This document shows positions 35,401 through 47,444 of a stretch of DNA of 64,000 nt, piece by piece. The position numbers and the translations under genes were made by a program. Within the stretch, counting starts at the first letter, position 1, and each line of letters starts with the position of its first letter. Source of the DNA: Doryteuthis pealeii. Its lineage: Eukaryota; Mollusca; Cephalopoda; Myopsida; Loliginidae. The stretch is taken from NCBI GenBank assembly GCA_023376005.1, contig CM042145.1:63762815-63826814 (forward strand), given 5' to 3'. The notes beneath the pieces were generated by a model. That model was not told the origin of the DNA. It saw only the letters and a list, made by a program, of their open reading frames with translations, and searched no databases.

Positions 35401-36316
35401 CATACACAATGCTTCAAAGCAAATATGAAACTCTCTTATATATATATATATATTATATATATATAAAAATATATATGTAGTATAATTAAAAAAATGAAAA
35501 AACACAGGTTTAAAGGTTAGTGAGTGAGTTTATTGGCCGACGCTGCAGTTTCGATCTTTAAATAGATCAGCTTCAGGGCATTGTTGGTATATGGGAAGGT
35601 GATAAGAAATTTATCAGAAATACGAGAAAGGTTGGTAGTCCTTGTTTTCAGTCTGTTAAAAACAACATTTTTGAGGTTTGAAAAAAGGAGACGTTTGAAA
35701 AATGACGTCAAATATTCTATTTTACGGCTGAGTATGGGCGGTAAAGGTGTGTATGAAAAGGAACAGTGCATTTTAGTGTTGTTTGTGTGTGTGTGTATAA
35801 ATCTTTTAAAACGACAGCGGATTAAACCTTAAGGTTGTGTTATATATATATATATATATAATATATTATAATGAAGAAGAGAGAGAGAAGGGGATTAGAA
35901 TGGGAATCTTATTGGTACACTTCTTACTGCTTCGTACTTGTTAACTCTACCTCGGTAAGTTAGTAGGGTCTATCTGTCAGCCTCCATGTTATTGGGCTGA
36001 ACTTCTATCTAGGCTTCTCTGAGTATGAGTTAGAGAGAAAGAGAAGAGAGGAGGAGACGAGAGAGAGAGAGAGAGAGGGGGAGAAGATAGAGATGTAGAT
36101 CTTACTTGTACCCTTCTTACTGCTTCGCTGCTTGTTACTCTACTCGGTCGTCGAGTGGTTCATCTTGTCAGGCCACCATTTATTGGGCTGACTTTTATCT
36201 AGGCTTCTGCGAGATTGATTTTCTTTCTTTATCTTTTTGTTTCTTCTAAAGACTGGGATGTCATAAACTATTAACAGACACAATACCCTTATTTTGTTCT
36301 GATTTCAAGTTTTTAT
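35401..36316 (+). repeat. V+, forward copy leading into U+
   Basis: From the arm end, AT tracts are followed by a segment with GACGCTGCAGTTTCGATC and a GATCTTTAAATAGATC hairpin (35,540-35,575), (TG)n near 35,785, then two GAGA-leader units (35,880-36,060 and 36,060-36,216). It ends in TTTTATTAATTCG, where U+ starts. Confidence 0.75.
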
Positions 36317-37529
36317 TAATTCGTTACCCATTTTGATATCCGCCGTGGAGAAGATGGACTCCCGAGCAGCTTCATCAATTTGAAAACCGCGCTTGCATCT
36401 GCTCTAAAATAAACTATCTCCATGCGCCCAATCCGTGCCTCTTAAGAGGTCAAATCTTATAACCGTCACGAGTAATTTTCATGGGGACTTGATTGGGACC
36501 CCTTGATTGGACACCTTGAATTTAAATCAAACAGAACTTGATTTAAATATTTCTACCTACAGTCAACATTACAAAATCCCTATCGATCATTGATTTAGGA
36601 AGAGATATTATAACCCATATTAGTACATATTAACTTACAGTATTGTTTAAAATCAACTAAAACCGATATGTGACTTCAAGAATTCAAGAATCAGGTAGAT
36701 TTTTCCCACTGCTAAAAATGCGCACAGAATTTCACTGTACTCCATACGTTGTGTATCTCAATTCTTTTAATTGCAAAGAACTGTCATTTTGGTATTTCAA
36801 AACTGACGGTGAATACGTTATTATAACGTGTCACTTCTAAAATATAACTTGTTTCCCGAAGCAACGCAATAAAAATCGAAGGAAGAGCAGATTATTTAAG
36901 TCGTAAAAGCATCGATACTATAAACTGTGAATGTTTGGCGTGAACCAGTAACATGTATAAAGTCTGGTTACAGGTAAAACTAATGAATTAATAATAAATG
37001 TCCTTAAATGCTTTGCGTTTATTTTGCTTTCTTTGTTTTTGGTGTTTTTTCTGTTTTGTTTTGTGTTTTAAACGTGCTGAATAGAATTGTATAGAATAAG
37101 AACAAGAAAACAGGAATTTTAATTTCTGAGTTTCTTTGTTTTATTTCATTAATCATTTTTCCTAAGTGATAGTTTGTTCAAATCAATAACATCAAAGTTT
37201 GTACCAAGTTTTGTTCAAAAAGAAGAAAAAAAGAAAAAAAAGAAAAATGAAAAAAAAAAAGAAGAAACAACAAAAGGGGTAAGTGTTTGGAGTCTAATAT
37301 TTCTTTTTATCATGAGTGCTGATGCGACTTAGATTTCCACATGTCTCGCCCCCACCCCAACTATTCAGATATTTCTATCTTCGCTTTCAATGAATGTTCA
37401 TTGTTTTAATCAGTTAATGCTTCTCATTATGTTGATCGGGGAAAAAAATGATAAAAAATAAAAAATAAATAAATAAATAAAGAAAATATCCTTTTTCACG
37501 TTTCTCCCTCTCAGCTATATCTCCGTTAA

Positions 37530-38490
37530 CATGGTTTGGTTTGTTGTTTTACGGCATATCAACTTCAGTGGGTCATTAATGCAAAAAGTTAAATAAATTC
37601 ATTCTTAATGGATACTTTTTTATTAAAACTATTCTCATTTAAAAACCCCCAAAGATTTGGAAAACCCCTAATAGTACTACTACCCCGGTCGAGCTGTACC
37701 AGAAATAATGGGATAAGGTTAGGAAGTGGACACATTGTTATTCCTATTCTCCTGTCCACTCTGACCCATAGTGTTAGTATCTGTTAGTCCCATCTATGGT
37801 AAAGGTTTGTTTTGGTTGGTTTGTATTACGCAATCAACCCGGGTTATTTAATACCGACAAGTTGTAAATAAATTCTTTCTTAATGCATAATACAAAAATG
37901 AAGGGGCTCCACATTCCCCAGACCTGTTTGTTTGGTTGGTTTGTTTGACGCATAACACCTCATGGTAATTTAATGCCAAAAAAGTTTTTGCAAATAAATT
38001 TCATTCTATGGATACTTCATTTTTTTTCATGAACACACTTTTCATTTAACCCATAGATGGGGACTCTAAACAAGTACTACCACTCGGTCAAGTGGACAAG
38101 AAACAATGGTGATGAAGGGTGCTTCACCATTCATAGACTCCAGATACTGTAACCTCACCATCATAGGTTAACGACATTCCAGGACATGCAAGCCCTCAAT
38201 CCCAGCCTTATAGTACATATATGATAAGAGGGTTGCGCGTACCATAAGGGAATAGGATCGGAACAATCATATAGTGCTAGGCTTGGCGTGACCAGCCGGC
38301 AGATCGGAGACGCTCTCACCCCTCGTAGTAAGGATCTAAGTGGAGTGTTGCATTTTTATGGACTGCTCATCCACCGTGTTCGTCCTTAAGCATCATGGTC
38401 GCCACCCACGGCCAACAGGTAGTCCCCTACAGAGATGCAGTCGGGTGTATTCTAAAGCCCAGCCGACACGGCTCGTTTAAGTCGGCGAGA
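37530..38490 (+). repeat. GTTTG-headed repeat array, second forward copy
   Basis: The heads near 37,533, 37,805 and 37,927 are damaged by indels. The body and the AGCCGACACGGCT hairpin at ~38,461 are intact. Confidence 0.75.
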
Positions 38491-38602
38491 ATTAATACCT
38501 GATGTCCAAGGTTTCCAAAGCGAGGAACTAGACATTTTTTGTCTTTTCTCTCGTGTCGGTTGAGAGGCTCCTCATACTTTCCTTGTGCCTTACATATATT
38601 TA

Positions 38603-38852
38603 CCAACTCCTCCGCACGATCAGGTACGACACAAGGTCAATTTCTTGAGCGGAGTTAACAGTTTGAATTCAGAGTTTTCCCTTATTAGACGTTACCAGCC
38701 AGGTAAAGAACCCACTCTGCCCTGCTATTTACCATAACTGGAGGAGAGTAGGATTCATACCTTTCGCAAGTGAAATGCAATTAACACGTCCAGGATTGAA
38801 ATCGAGCGACGAGTCCACTCCCATGATTTTAACCATTACACCACGCGCTTCC
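38603..38852 (-). repeat. SINE-A, second forward-copy locus
   Basis: Minus-strand head GCGTGGTGTAATGGTTAA. It has the same locus and the same missing segment as 2,387-2,646. Confidence 0.8.
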
Positions 38853-39064
38853 TTACATGTTTGGTATGGGAGAGCGAATAAATTCTGGGTAATTCCATGT
38901 CAAATCATCCAGAAAAAAGTACAATGTCACCTTGCTTATGAAAAATCATTCCGTTTTATTATAAAAAAGAATATATATATATATAAATATGTAATATAAT
39001 ATATAATAATCTTCATTTAACTAATATATATATATATATTAGTTAATGAAAGATTATTATACTT

Positions 39065-39448
39065 TTTACATATTGAACTATTTTGAAGTAGCTTTTAAGT
39101 AAACATATAAAACCGACAATTAAATTGAAAATGAGACCATCAAATCGTCTAAAATGAAATGCAAAAATGTAAATCCTAATTATCTGGTGTAGCTTATCCG
39201 CCGAATTTTTAATTCTTATGAATGTCGTCACCTCATTAAAGAATGGCCCATTCCGTTTTTATCATAAAGAAAGAAGGAGATGAAAAGGACATGCTACACA
39301 GAAAAACAAAAAGAAAGAAAGAAGAAAGAAAGAAAGAAATTAGGGGAAAAGATATAGAGAGGGGGTAAGCGTGCGAAAGCGATGATGCTAATCTGTTACA
39401 ATCGTACATAATGAAAAGATGAAAAGAAGGAAAGAAAGAAAAAAGAAT

Positions 39449-39507
<59 letters not shown>

Positions 39508-39612
39508 AGAGAAAATGAAGTTATTATACTTTTTACATATTGAACTATTTTGAAGTAGCTTTTAAGTAAATATAAAACGTAACAATTAAATTAGTTATAT
39601 TTACAGGTCCGC
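39065..39612 (+). repeat. AGGTCCCGC dispersed repeat, second copy
   Basis: Same block order as 2,885-3,425. (GA)n occupies about 39,450-39,503 and the end is ACAGGTCCGCC. Confidence 0.7.
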
Positions 39613-40477
39613 CACTTAGAATTCTTTTTAGGTTAAATGAAATCAATTGTATAACACAGTTATTTTTCCGACCTCATAAAACCTTTACCGCATTTATGAA
39701 AAGTACCAGGGTCAGCAGAAAAGTTCATAGGCTGGCCAAGATACTCCTATAGAATGTGATCAAATAAGTTTATTTTTTCTCCGTAGTTCCCTTGTAGTCC
39801 ATACATAATCGGTATTGGAGAGCTTGGATCCATTGGTAAAAAAAGTCATCTGTGGCAGGATATGTCATCATATGAACTTTTCAGACTATGAAGTTTTAAG
39901 CCCACCCTCATATACGCCTGTGCTATTAAACAGCGCTGGTGGCATTGTCATTTATGTCATTATTAACTGGTTCACGGGGTGGGGTCGGTTTTTCAACATA
40001 ATACCCCCTCGCCAGTTAGACCCCACTAGAGATTATCAAACTCTAGTGCGCCACCTGACTTGTTCAGCGCTAACAGATAACTGGCTTTGAATAGAATTTT
40101 GCCATTCTGTACATCTGGTTGGCTAATGCTAACGCAAATAAGCGTTCAGAGTAGATGTCAAAAACAGGTTCACGTGGCTCAGACATGTTTAGATAATTCA
40201 TTATACCATTTCTCTTAATATAAAAACAAAATAAATAAACAAAATAATTACGTTAGCTGAGGCAAAAAAAACAACAACAACAAAAAAAACCCAACAAAAA
40301 ACCACAATGACAAAAATATATAATTATCTAAACACACAGAGATTAAAATAGGTAAAGAGTGAAAGGCGATATGGAACAAACGTAACAGAACTAAATAAAA
40401 TTGAAAAAAAAAAGAAAAAAAAGTAAAAAAAGAAAAAGAATCAAGCTTCTAAATAACATCACATATTTTGTAAATTG

Positions 40478-40905
40478 GATTTATGGCATGTCAACACTTA
40501 GGTTATTTTATACCGAAACGTGTTTTTATTCATTCTTGATGGGTATTCAATTTTATAAGACTCACGCTTTTCTATTAATCTATAGATGGGACCCTAACAC
40601 GTCCTACCAGTCCGGGTCAGAGTAGATCTTGGAGTAATGGTGTTGAAGGGTACTCCATATTCCTCAGATCTCCAGAATTGGAACTTCGCCATCAGATAGA
40701 ATTTAACGTCATACCTAAAACATTAAGACCATCAGTTACCGCATTCTAGCACATATGATAAAGGAATTGGGTGGTGGGTGCCATAAGGGCAATAAAGTTG
40801 GGAAAATCATATAGTTGCTAAAGCTTAACGTGACTGATTGATTATAGGGGCTTCTCCGAATAAACAGTCCATAAATAACAGGGAACCTATCAATTAGGCC
40901 ACAGT
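40478..40905 (+). repeat. GTTTG-headed repeat, diverged copy (second locus copy)
   Basis: Nearly base-identical to 4,296-4,735, with the same head loss. Confidence 0.75.
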
Positions 40906-41045
40906 AGCTACTGTGGGAGTCGAACTCCTTATCGTCTAATGTCTTTAATAGATTAATTAGGAGAAGCTTCTAAAATCTTTTAGATAAATCTCTGACTACA
41001 GTGGATTGAACTACTGAAATAGTTGATCTTTTAAATAATAAGAGG

Positions 41046-41780
41046 TGGTAATTCCATGTCAAATCATCCAGACCATGTTACCCAGCCCCTTCAATCTTTC
41101 TGAAATTTCGTCCAAGCGTAGACTATGTTAATGTTAGATATTCCGCAAAATTTCAGCTTCCAATTCAGAAAATTGGCGAAGTTGTGTCGATTTTTTAAGT
41201 CTCCAAATTTGAAGTGGTCGCGAAAAATGTCAACTTTTTGTAATCTATTTTTGTCTGTAAAATGAGTTCTAGAGCTTCCCTACAACTACAAATTGATTCA
41301 TAAAAGAATTTTAGCCCCCAAAAATCCAACAATGCTATCAAAACAGTCTTAAAGTCAACCAATTTGAGTTTATTGATGATTTCTGATTTGAAAAATCGGG
41401 GAGCTCATATATTGGGAAATGTCTAACATTAACATAATCTATAAGTGTCTGGACCCACATCAGCATCACCATATAAACACTCCCCATCTTGAGAGAAGAA
41501 AATCCACTACCCACCCCAACCACACCTGCCCCTATTGACAACCTACTCTTCTCACCATTTTGAAAATGTCCTTCATTGAAGCAAGAATTATATTCGTCCT
41601 GAAGAAGGTCTAAATGACCGAAACGTTGCATCGTCGACAATAAACATCCAGTTTCCATAACATCCTGTGTTTGTCTACTTTTCTCCACATAATCTATAAG
41701 TGTACACAATTTCAGACAGATTGAAGTGGGTGGGTGACAATTTTACTTTTTTCTGGATGATTTGACATGGAATTACCCAG
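41046..41780. mobile_element. TIR transposon, second copy
   Basis: Termini GGTAATTCCATGTCAAATCA at 41,047 and TCTGGATGATTTGACATGGA at 41,752. The nested insert 41,449-41,686 lies between ACATAATCTATAAGTGT copies at 41,432-41,448 and 41,687-41,703. It is identical in structure to 4,875-5,605, so the nesting is not a read error. Confidence 0.75.
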
Positions 41781-42356
41781 GTGGACATTGAATAAAGATA
41801 TCTGATGGACGATTGAATGGAATGATGTTGCAAAAATGAATTCAACTTCTGAATTTAGTTGGTTGACATCCTTCCGTCTGCGAAAGACGACGGCGTATTG
41901 TCCAATTTTTTTTTTGAACTAAGTAGCCTGGGTGGGTTGACATGGAGGATATGCTGTTGCCAAAGCAGCAGATCCCCCTCTACACACTGTCACTACATAC
42001 CAAAGGAAAAGTAAGAAACCAATGCAGTTTGGGAATGGTGGTGTTGCAGGAGTTGCTGTGTAGCACTGAAGTTCAGCATTACTCCATCTTAGGGACTCCC
42101 GCTCCGAATTTGTTTTCGGTGTTTTCTCCCCTAGCCTCTACTCGGGATCTTGTAAAGCTGCTCGGCAGCGGTGTTTTCTCAACAAACTCTTCCTGTCCTA
42201 GTTGACAACCAGGGCCAGGGAGCCGCATCTAACCATTTGGGGTCTAATCAATTTGGTTTGATACGCCAATCTTGCTACTGTCAGTGTAGATGGTTGCCTC
42301 CCCTGGGGATTGTCCGCTCCCCTTCCTGCATTTATTGAGCAGACATTTCTCAACTG
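41781..42356. other. GC-richer unassigned segment, second copy
   Basis: As at 5,606-6,190. The frame starting at 41,942 diverges from the first copy after the codon region near 42,105 through single-base indels, which argues against coding. Confidence 0.45.
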
Positions 42357-42612
42357 GGCTGGTTTAGCTCAGTCAGTTGAGCCTCGGACTGGGAACCACA
42401 AGTTTCCTGATTCGTTACCGGCTCTCGCCAACTCAGCGTATGAGTAGCACAGGGATCTTTGAAGTAAAGTGAGGAGCTGGTAGTAGGTGTGGCGTTCCAC
42501 ATCAGACTCCAAAATAATCTCCTTGGACTAGCGCTACTGAAAAGGGGACAGACTCCCTTGCTGTCAGGCTGATACCGACCTTAGGCCACCCCGATGACTT
42601 TACTTACTTATT
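42357..42612 (+). repeat. SINE-B, cleanest U copy
   Basis: A box TAGCTCAGTCAG from 42,365 and a degenerate B box (TGATTCGTTACC) at 42,408-42,419. The full body (GTATGAGTAGCACAGGGATC, GGTGTGGCGTTCCACATCAG, CTCCTTGGACTAGCGCTA) leads to the (ACTT)n tail. The B box departs from the GGTTCGATACC of the 50,283-50,540 copy. Confidence 0.88.
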
Positions 42613-42934
42613 ACTGGTTATAATCTGACATGAGTCTTGTATTATATGCATCTGTCTATTGAATACGTAAAGTTTGCTTGGTTTGACTGTCCGTAAAAAC
42701 TGCACAATACTCATTGATCTATTGGAAGAAGAAATGTATTTAGTGTACTACGCTGACTACAGCTATGACGTTACCTCGTACCACTTTTTATTCGGCGGAG
42801 TTCCAAGTGTCTAAATGGAGGAGTATAGTCAAGTGGTCGATAAGCCTTGAACTTTACGTCTCGGTTCGGTGTGAATTTTGAGGAGGCTTTCATTTTGGAA
42901 GCAGAGGCCAAAGTCGATCGTAAACAGGAGCGAG

Positions 42935-43022
42935 ATACAAAGATAGATAGATAGAAATAGAGATATATAGATTAAGATTGATATAGATATAGATAAATAG
43001 ATAGATACAGGTAGACAGATAA

Positions 43023-43070
<48 letters not shown>

Positions 43071-43284
43071 ATAGATAGATAGATAAATAGATAGATAGAT
43101 AGGTAGAGATACAGATAGATACATAAATAGATATAGATAGATTGATATAGAGATAGACAGGGGCGTAAATCCTTTGTAAGCGATAAATATTAAAATATCA
43201 ATCAGGAATTATAGTTCAAATAACCATTTCTTTTGTAATTTTGTAATTCGATGTGACCAAACAACAATGGCATACAACAATGGC

Positions 43285-43340
<56 letters not shown>
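42935..43340. repeat. (GATA)n / (TA)n microsatellites
   Basis: GATA-rich 42,938-43,160 with a (TA)n core at 43,026-43,068, and a second (TA)n at 43,290-43,338. Confidence 0.9.
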
Positions 43341-43343
<3 letters not shown>

Positions 43344-43879
43344 GGATACCAAGTAATTTGGTATTAGGATAATTCTAAGCTGGTTAGAGTGTTCAGGTTT
43401 GATTTGAGAGCTCGATGTTTAATTTTTTATGAACAGAGTAATATAATTAGTAAAGAAAAAAGCTTAAAAATCGGCTATTATGCGGTTATGGTACCATTTC
43501 CACTCATAGGTATCTGAATATACCCATGAGATTCACCAGACCGCAATTGTTATTAAATAACAATATATATATATATATATATTGTTGTATAGATTTGTTC
43601 CATTATCATTTGGTCACTTGTTGGGTTATTTTATGCTGAGAACATTTATTCATTCTTTTATAACATCAAAGATCCTTTATCAAAATGCACTAAAAATTCT
43701 CGTTTTTGCTAAATTTAGCCTAGGAATTGGTTAGAAAATTTACCATTTTTAATATTTAAATCAGAAATGTTATTTTATTTTGTATAAATAGAATTCAAAT
43801 TGAGAATGTGTCCACCCCCACCACCACCGACACCTCTGATATGCTGCTTTTTACCTCAGGAATTAAGCTGTAAAACAGC
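43341..43879 (+). repeat. host repeat of the LINE, left part
   Basis: 43,680-43,879 aligns with 53,765-53,985 (TTAGCCTAGGAATTGGTTAG, then AATCAGAAATGTTATTTTAT and GATATGCTGCTTTTTACCTC). It is interrupted by the LINE and resumes at ~45,713-45,870. Confidence 0.7.
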
Positions 43880-45712
43880 CCAAATTAATAAAACCCAACT
43901 AGCACCAGCCTATACAACCTTAAGAAAGCCCAGGTAGCCTTAACCAAAACATACAAAAAGGAACAAATAGAATACAAACCAGTACAGATAAATAATATCA
44001 GACAATCAGTAGAGGATAGACAGTCGCGATTAGCATGGCAAACAGTAAACGAAATTAGTGATAGGAAAAGCACCTCTAAATCAAAACTAAAGGCAACCAG
44101 CCAAAAAGATAGACTTCAGAAATGGAAAGACCACTTCCAGAAACTACTGGGAAACCCCCCAAAAATCATAGAAAATAATACCCAAAAGATTGTAGATAAA
44201 CAACTAAATATCAAGCTGGGGGATTTTACAATAGATCAAATCAAACAAGCTTTAAAGAAGCTAAAAGGTAGAAAAGCAGCAGGACTTGACGAAATACCGC
44301 CGGAGGTGTGGAAGATAGGAAAGTTCAGTGACATACTGCTTAAGCTATGCAATGCAGTATATAGACAAAATAGAATAGATAAATGGACGAAAGGCTGCAC
44401 CCTCCCATTCCCTAAAAAGGGAGATCTCGGAATCGCTAAAAAATACTCTCACTGCTATTGCAGCCAAGATATATAATGCCCTTCTACTTAATCTCATCCG
44501 GCCCGAAATAGAGAAAATCCTTAGGAGAAACCAAAATGGATTCCGCAGAAATCGATCCACAACCTCTCAGATCTTGACTATTCGACGGATCATAGAAGGG
44601 GTATGAACAAAGAATCTAGAGGTAACGCTATTATTCGTAGATTTCTCCAAGGTATTTGATTCCATACATAGAGGAAAAATATAATAAATACTATTAGCAT
44701 ATGGTCTCCAAAATAAAACGGTTTCAGCTATAATGATGCTATACAAAGATACAAAAGCGATGGTACGCTCACCTGATGGCGACACAGATTTCTTTGACAT
44801 CGCCGCAGGAGTCACATTGGCACCATATATATTTATAATATGCCTAGACTACGTACTCCGAACATCATTAGATACCATAAAAGAAAAAGGTTTCACACTA
44901 AAAAGGGCAAGAAGCAGGCGATATCCCGCACAAACAATCACAGATGCGGACTATGCTGATGACCTTGCACTTCTTGCAGATATACCAGCACAGGCTGAAT
45001 CACTGCTACATAGCTTAGAGGAAGCAGCAAAGAATATAGGACTATGTGAACTCCGGTAAAACAGAGTTCATGAGTTTCAAAAATAAAGGAAACATCTCCA
45101 CACTCAACGGCAAGCCTCTTAAGCCAGTAGAACAATTCACGTACCTAGGTGGTAATATCTCCTCCACAGAGAGCGATGTTAATACACGGATAGCAAAGGC
45201 ATGGTCAGCCACAAATAGTTTATCAGTCATATGGAGGTCCGATCTCCCTGGCAAGCTGAAGCGACAGTTCTTCCAGGCTGTGGTTGTGTCGGTGCTGCTG
45301 TATGGCTGCACCACCTAGACCCTAACAAAGCGTCTTGAGAATAAGCTAGATGGATGCTGCACAAGAATGCTGCGTGCAGTCTTGAACAAGTCGTGGAAAC
45401 AGCACCTCACAAGGAAACAGCTGTACGGTCACCTGCCCCCATCTCACAAACTATCCGAGTGAGACGGACAAGGCATGCAGGACACTGCTGGAGAAGCAAG
45501 GATGAGCTCATAAGCGACGTTCCCCTGTGGAAGCCAACGCATGGACATGCAAGTGTGGGGCGCCCAGCAAGGACCTACATTGACCAGTTATGTGAAGATG
45601 CTGACTGCTCCGCAGAAGAGCTCCCAGGTGCAATAAATGATAGGGAAGGTTGGCGAGAGATTGTCATGGGTACCTGTGCTGCATACTCGACATGATGATG
45701 ATGATGAGTTAA
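43880..45712 (+). pseudogene. LINE ORF2 reverse transcriptase relic, best copy
   Basis: This is a 5'-truncated non-LTR retrotransposon; the missing 5' part would hold the endonuclease. In frame order it carries a GRKAAGLDEIPPEVWK block (~44,265-44,315), FPKKGDLG (~44,407), NGFRRNRSTT (~44,536), palm motif A FVDFSKVFDS (~44,634-44,663), the catalytic YADD (44,952-44,963), NSGKTEFMSF, a YLGGNISSTE region (~45,140) and a C-terminal RHAGHCWRSK / GRPARTYID region (~45,470-45,590). It ends at (ATG)n, 45,692-45,706. Frames are broken near 44,440, by stops at 44,604 and 44,682-44,687, by a frameshift near 45,050 and by TAG at 45,316-45,318. I take it as RTE-like, but the clade is not settled by eye. 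Confidence 0.88.
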
Positions 45713-45839
45713 GTTGTAATGGACGATTTTTGATGCTATTTTCTCAAACAATGGTACAAGTAAAATATCTAATTTTTGCTATCATTATTCAACACACTAA
45801 CACACAACTTTCGCATAGATGGGCAGTTTGATATTTTAA

Positions 45840-46276
45840 AAAGTGAAAAATCGACCTACCCTATTGCTTTTGTGTTTTTGAAGAGCATCATTATAGCAGT
45901 AACAGTTTCTTTGAGAAGATCACACGCTATTAGTATTTGCTCGATACTTCTACGGTGTTTGCAGTCAAATGCCTTTGAGAAATCTCCAATGAAAGTGTTG
46001 CCTCAAGAGTTTTTGTTTGTACTCCTTCCACGATTCGACAAATAGTCAGAATCTAAGAAGTTGAGGATCGATTTCTCCGAAACCCATTTAGATTTTTCTT
46101 AAGAATTTTCTCGACTTCCGGTCGGATGCTATTGAGAAGGGCATTATAAACTTATTAGTTATGGCATTAAGGGTTATACGTCTGTAGTTCTTAGGGATTC
46201 CGAAATAATCTTTCTTGGAAAGTGTTACAAAATAATAATAACCTAATATTTATGTGCAATCTCCATTATAATAAGA
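45840..46276 (-). pseudogene. inverted LINE fragment with a Helitron-like 5' terminus beside it
   Basis: On the minus strand the fingers/palm part of the same LINE family is recognisable at about 46,200-45,860, with stops and frameshifts. Just upstream on that strand, at 46,276, lies TCTTATTATAATGGAGAT preceded by A. This is the same terminus as the Helitron-like elements at 56,512 and 60,898. Whether the LINE piece is captured cargo or merely adjacent is open. Confidence 0.55.
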
Positions 46277-46552
46277 TTTAGTGCCAGTGAGGAAGGCGCT
46301 ATGCAACAGAAAGGGTAGTATAAGAACTAAATGTTGTTTTGGCTTTAGTGGCCAAAACTGCTTCTTATAATACGTTAGATGACTTTTGAAAAAAACCCAA
46401 ACGTATGTGAATATATAGGTAATAAAATAGGTAATGAAATACAAACACAAAGAGGTACATAATGAGTTTTGAGTATGGTCATCTGTGATTTAAGGGGGGT
46501 TTAAATTTTCCGTTTTTCTTTTTGTTATATATATATATATATATATATATAT

Positions 46553-46831
46553 ACCAACCCCTCCGCACGAGCAGGATGCGACACAAGGTCAATTTCTTAA
46601 GCGGAGTTCAACAGGTTTGAATTCAGAGTTTTCCTTCTCCTAGACCGGTTGCCCAACCAAGGTTAAAGAGCCCAGTCTGCCCTAATATTTACCCATAGCT
46701 GGAGGGAGAGTAGGATTCATACCTTTCCCAAGGATATTAGCGCTAAGTGAAATGCAATGACCATGTCCAGGATTTGAACTCGGGGCGACGAGTCCATTTC
46801 CCATGACTTTAACCATTACACCACGGACTTC
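46553..46831 (-). repeat. SINE-A, near-complete
   Basis: Minus-strand A box TGGTGTAATGG, B box-like GAGTTCAAATCC, and a body including GCGCTAATATCCTTGGG, GGAGAAGGAAAACTCTG and GACCTTGTGTCGCATCC, with an AT-rich tail. Confidence 0.85.
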
Positions 46832-46867
46832 ATTTCGTTATATACTCTTTTATAAACATCGGGTATA

Positions 46868-46868
46868 T

Positions 46869-46906
<38 letters not shown>

Positions 46907-47440
46907 AGAGAGTATATTAGATTAGAGATATAGATGGTGGTCTTACTTGATTCATTACTTGTTACTCTGCTCCATCTGGTGATTTGTCTAACTCGGCTGG
47001 CCATCATCTTGTCTAGTTGACTTCTATCTACTGGCTTCTTCTTCCTTGCTAATTCTTCTTGGGCTGGACTAATCTGGTTATTGTCTTAATTTAATAAACA
47101 CAACAAGACCTGGGGTTTCTTGATCAAGCTTTTTGTTCTTCTAGCCCATATTGATTGGTTCCACCGCAAGGCTTGAGATGGGTCTCATCAGAGCCGACAA
47201 TTACGTCTACACTCTCAGAGGGCTGGCTCACATCTAACTAACTCTCATTAAAAACTATCACGTATCTGCCATGGCGCCCAAATCGCGTCTCTAAGGGTCG
47301 AGGGTTATTAACAGTCACTGGTAATTTTCTACGGAGAACCTACGATACCAAAGTAACGACCCTTAATTTAAATTCTCAGCTACAGGTCTGTTCACAATTC
47401 ATGACCTCTCATGAATTGTAACATTTTTAATAAACTACTA
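46868..47440 (+). repeat. GAGA-leader dispersed repeat, diverged member
   Basis: (GA)n at 46,868-46,912, then GATATAGATGGTGGTCTTAC, a TAATAAACACAACAAGACC segment, CATGGCGCCCAAATCGCG (47,270), CAGTCACTGGTAATTTTC and CAGCTACAGGTCTGTTCAC. It is collinear with 36,060-36,600 at low identity, so U is bracketed by two diverged members in the same orientation about 10.8 kb apart. Confidence 0.6.
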
Positions 47441-47444
47441 TTTT

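Larger units (their letters stand above)
29001..41460. repeat. 6.2 kb-arm palindrome centred at ~35,225
   Basis: 29,001-35,199 is mirrored by 35,249-41,460. The left end (ATGGGAGTGTTTATTACTGG) is the complement of the 41,465-41,490 region. The centre is the hairpin element's loop. The left arm stops only because of the N gap, so its true length is unknown. The left arm and the first 2.5 kb of U on the right arm are indel-rich. Confidence 0.88.

Noticed and set aside
42357..42430. Functional tRNA gene
   Set aside because: A and B boxes are present, but no acceptor stem closes and the B box is degenerate. The sequence continues into a SINE body with an (ACTT)n tail.
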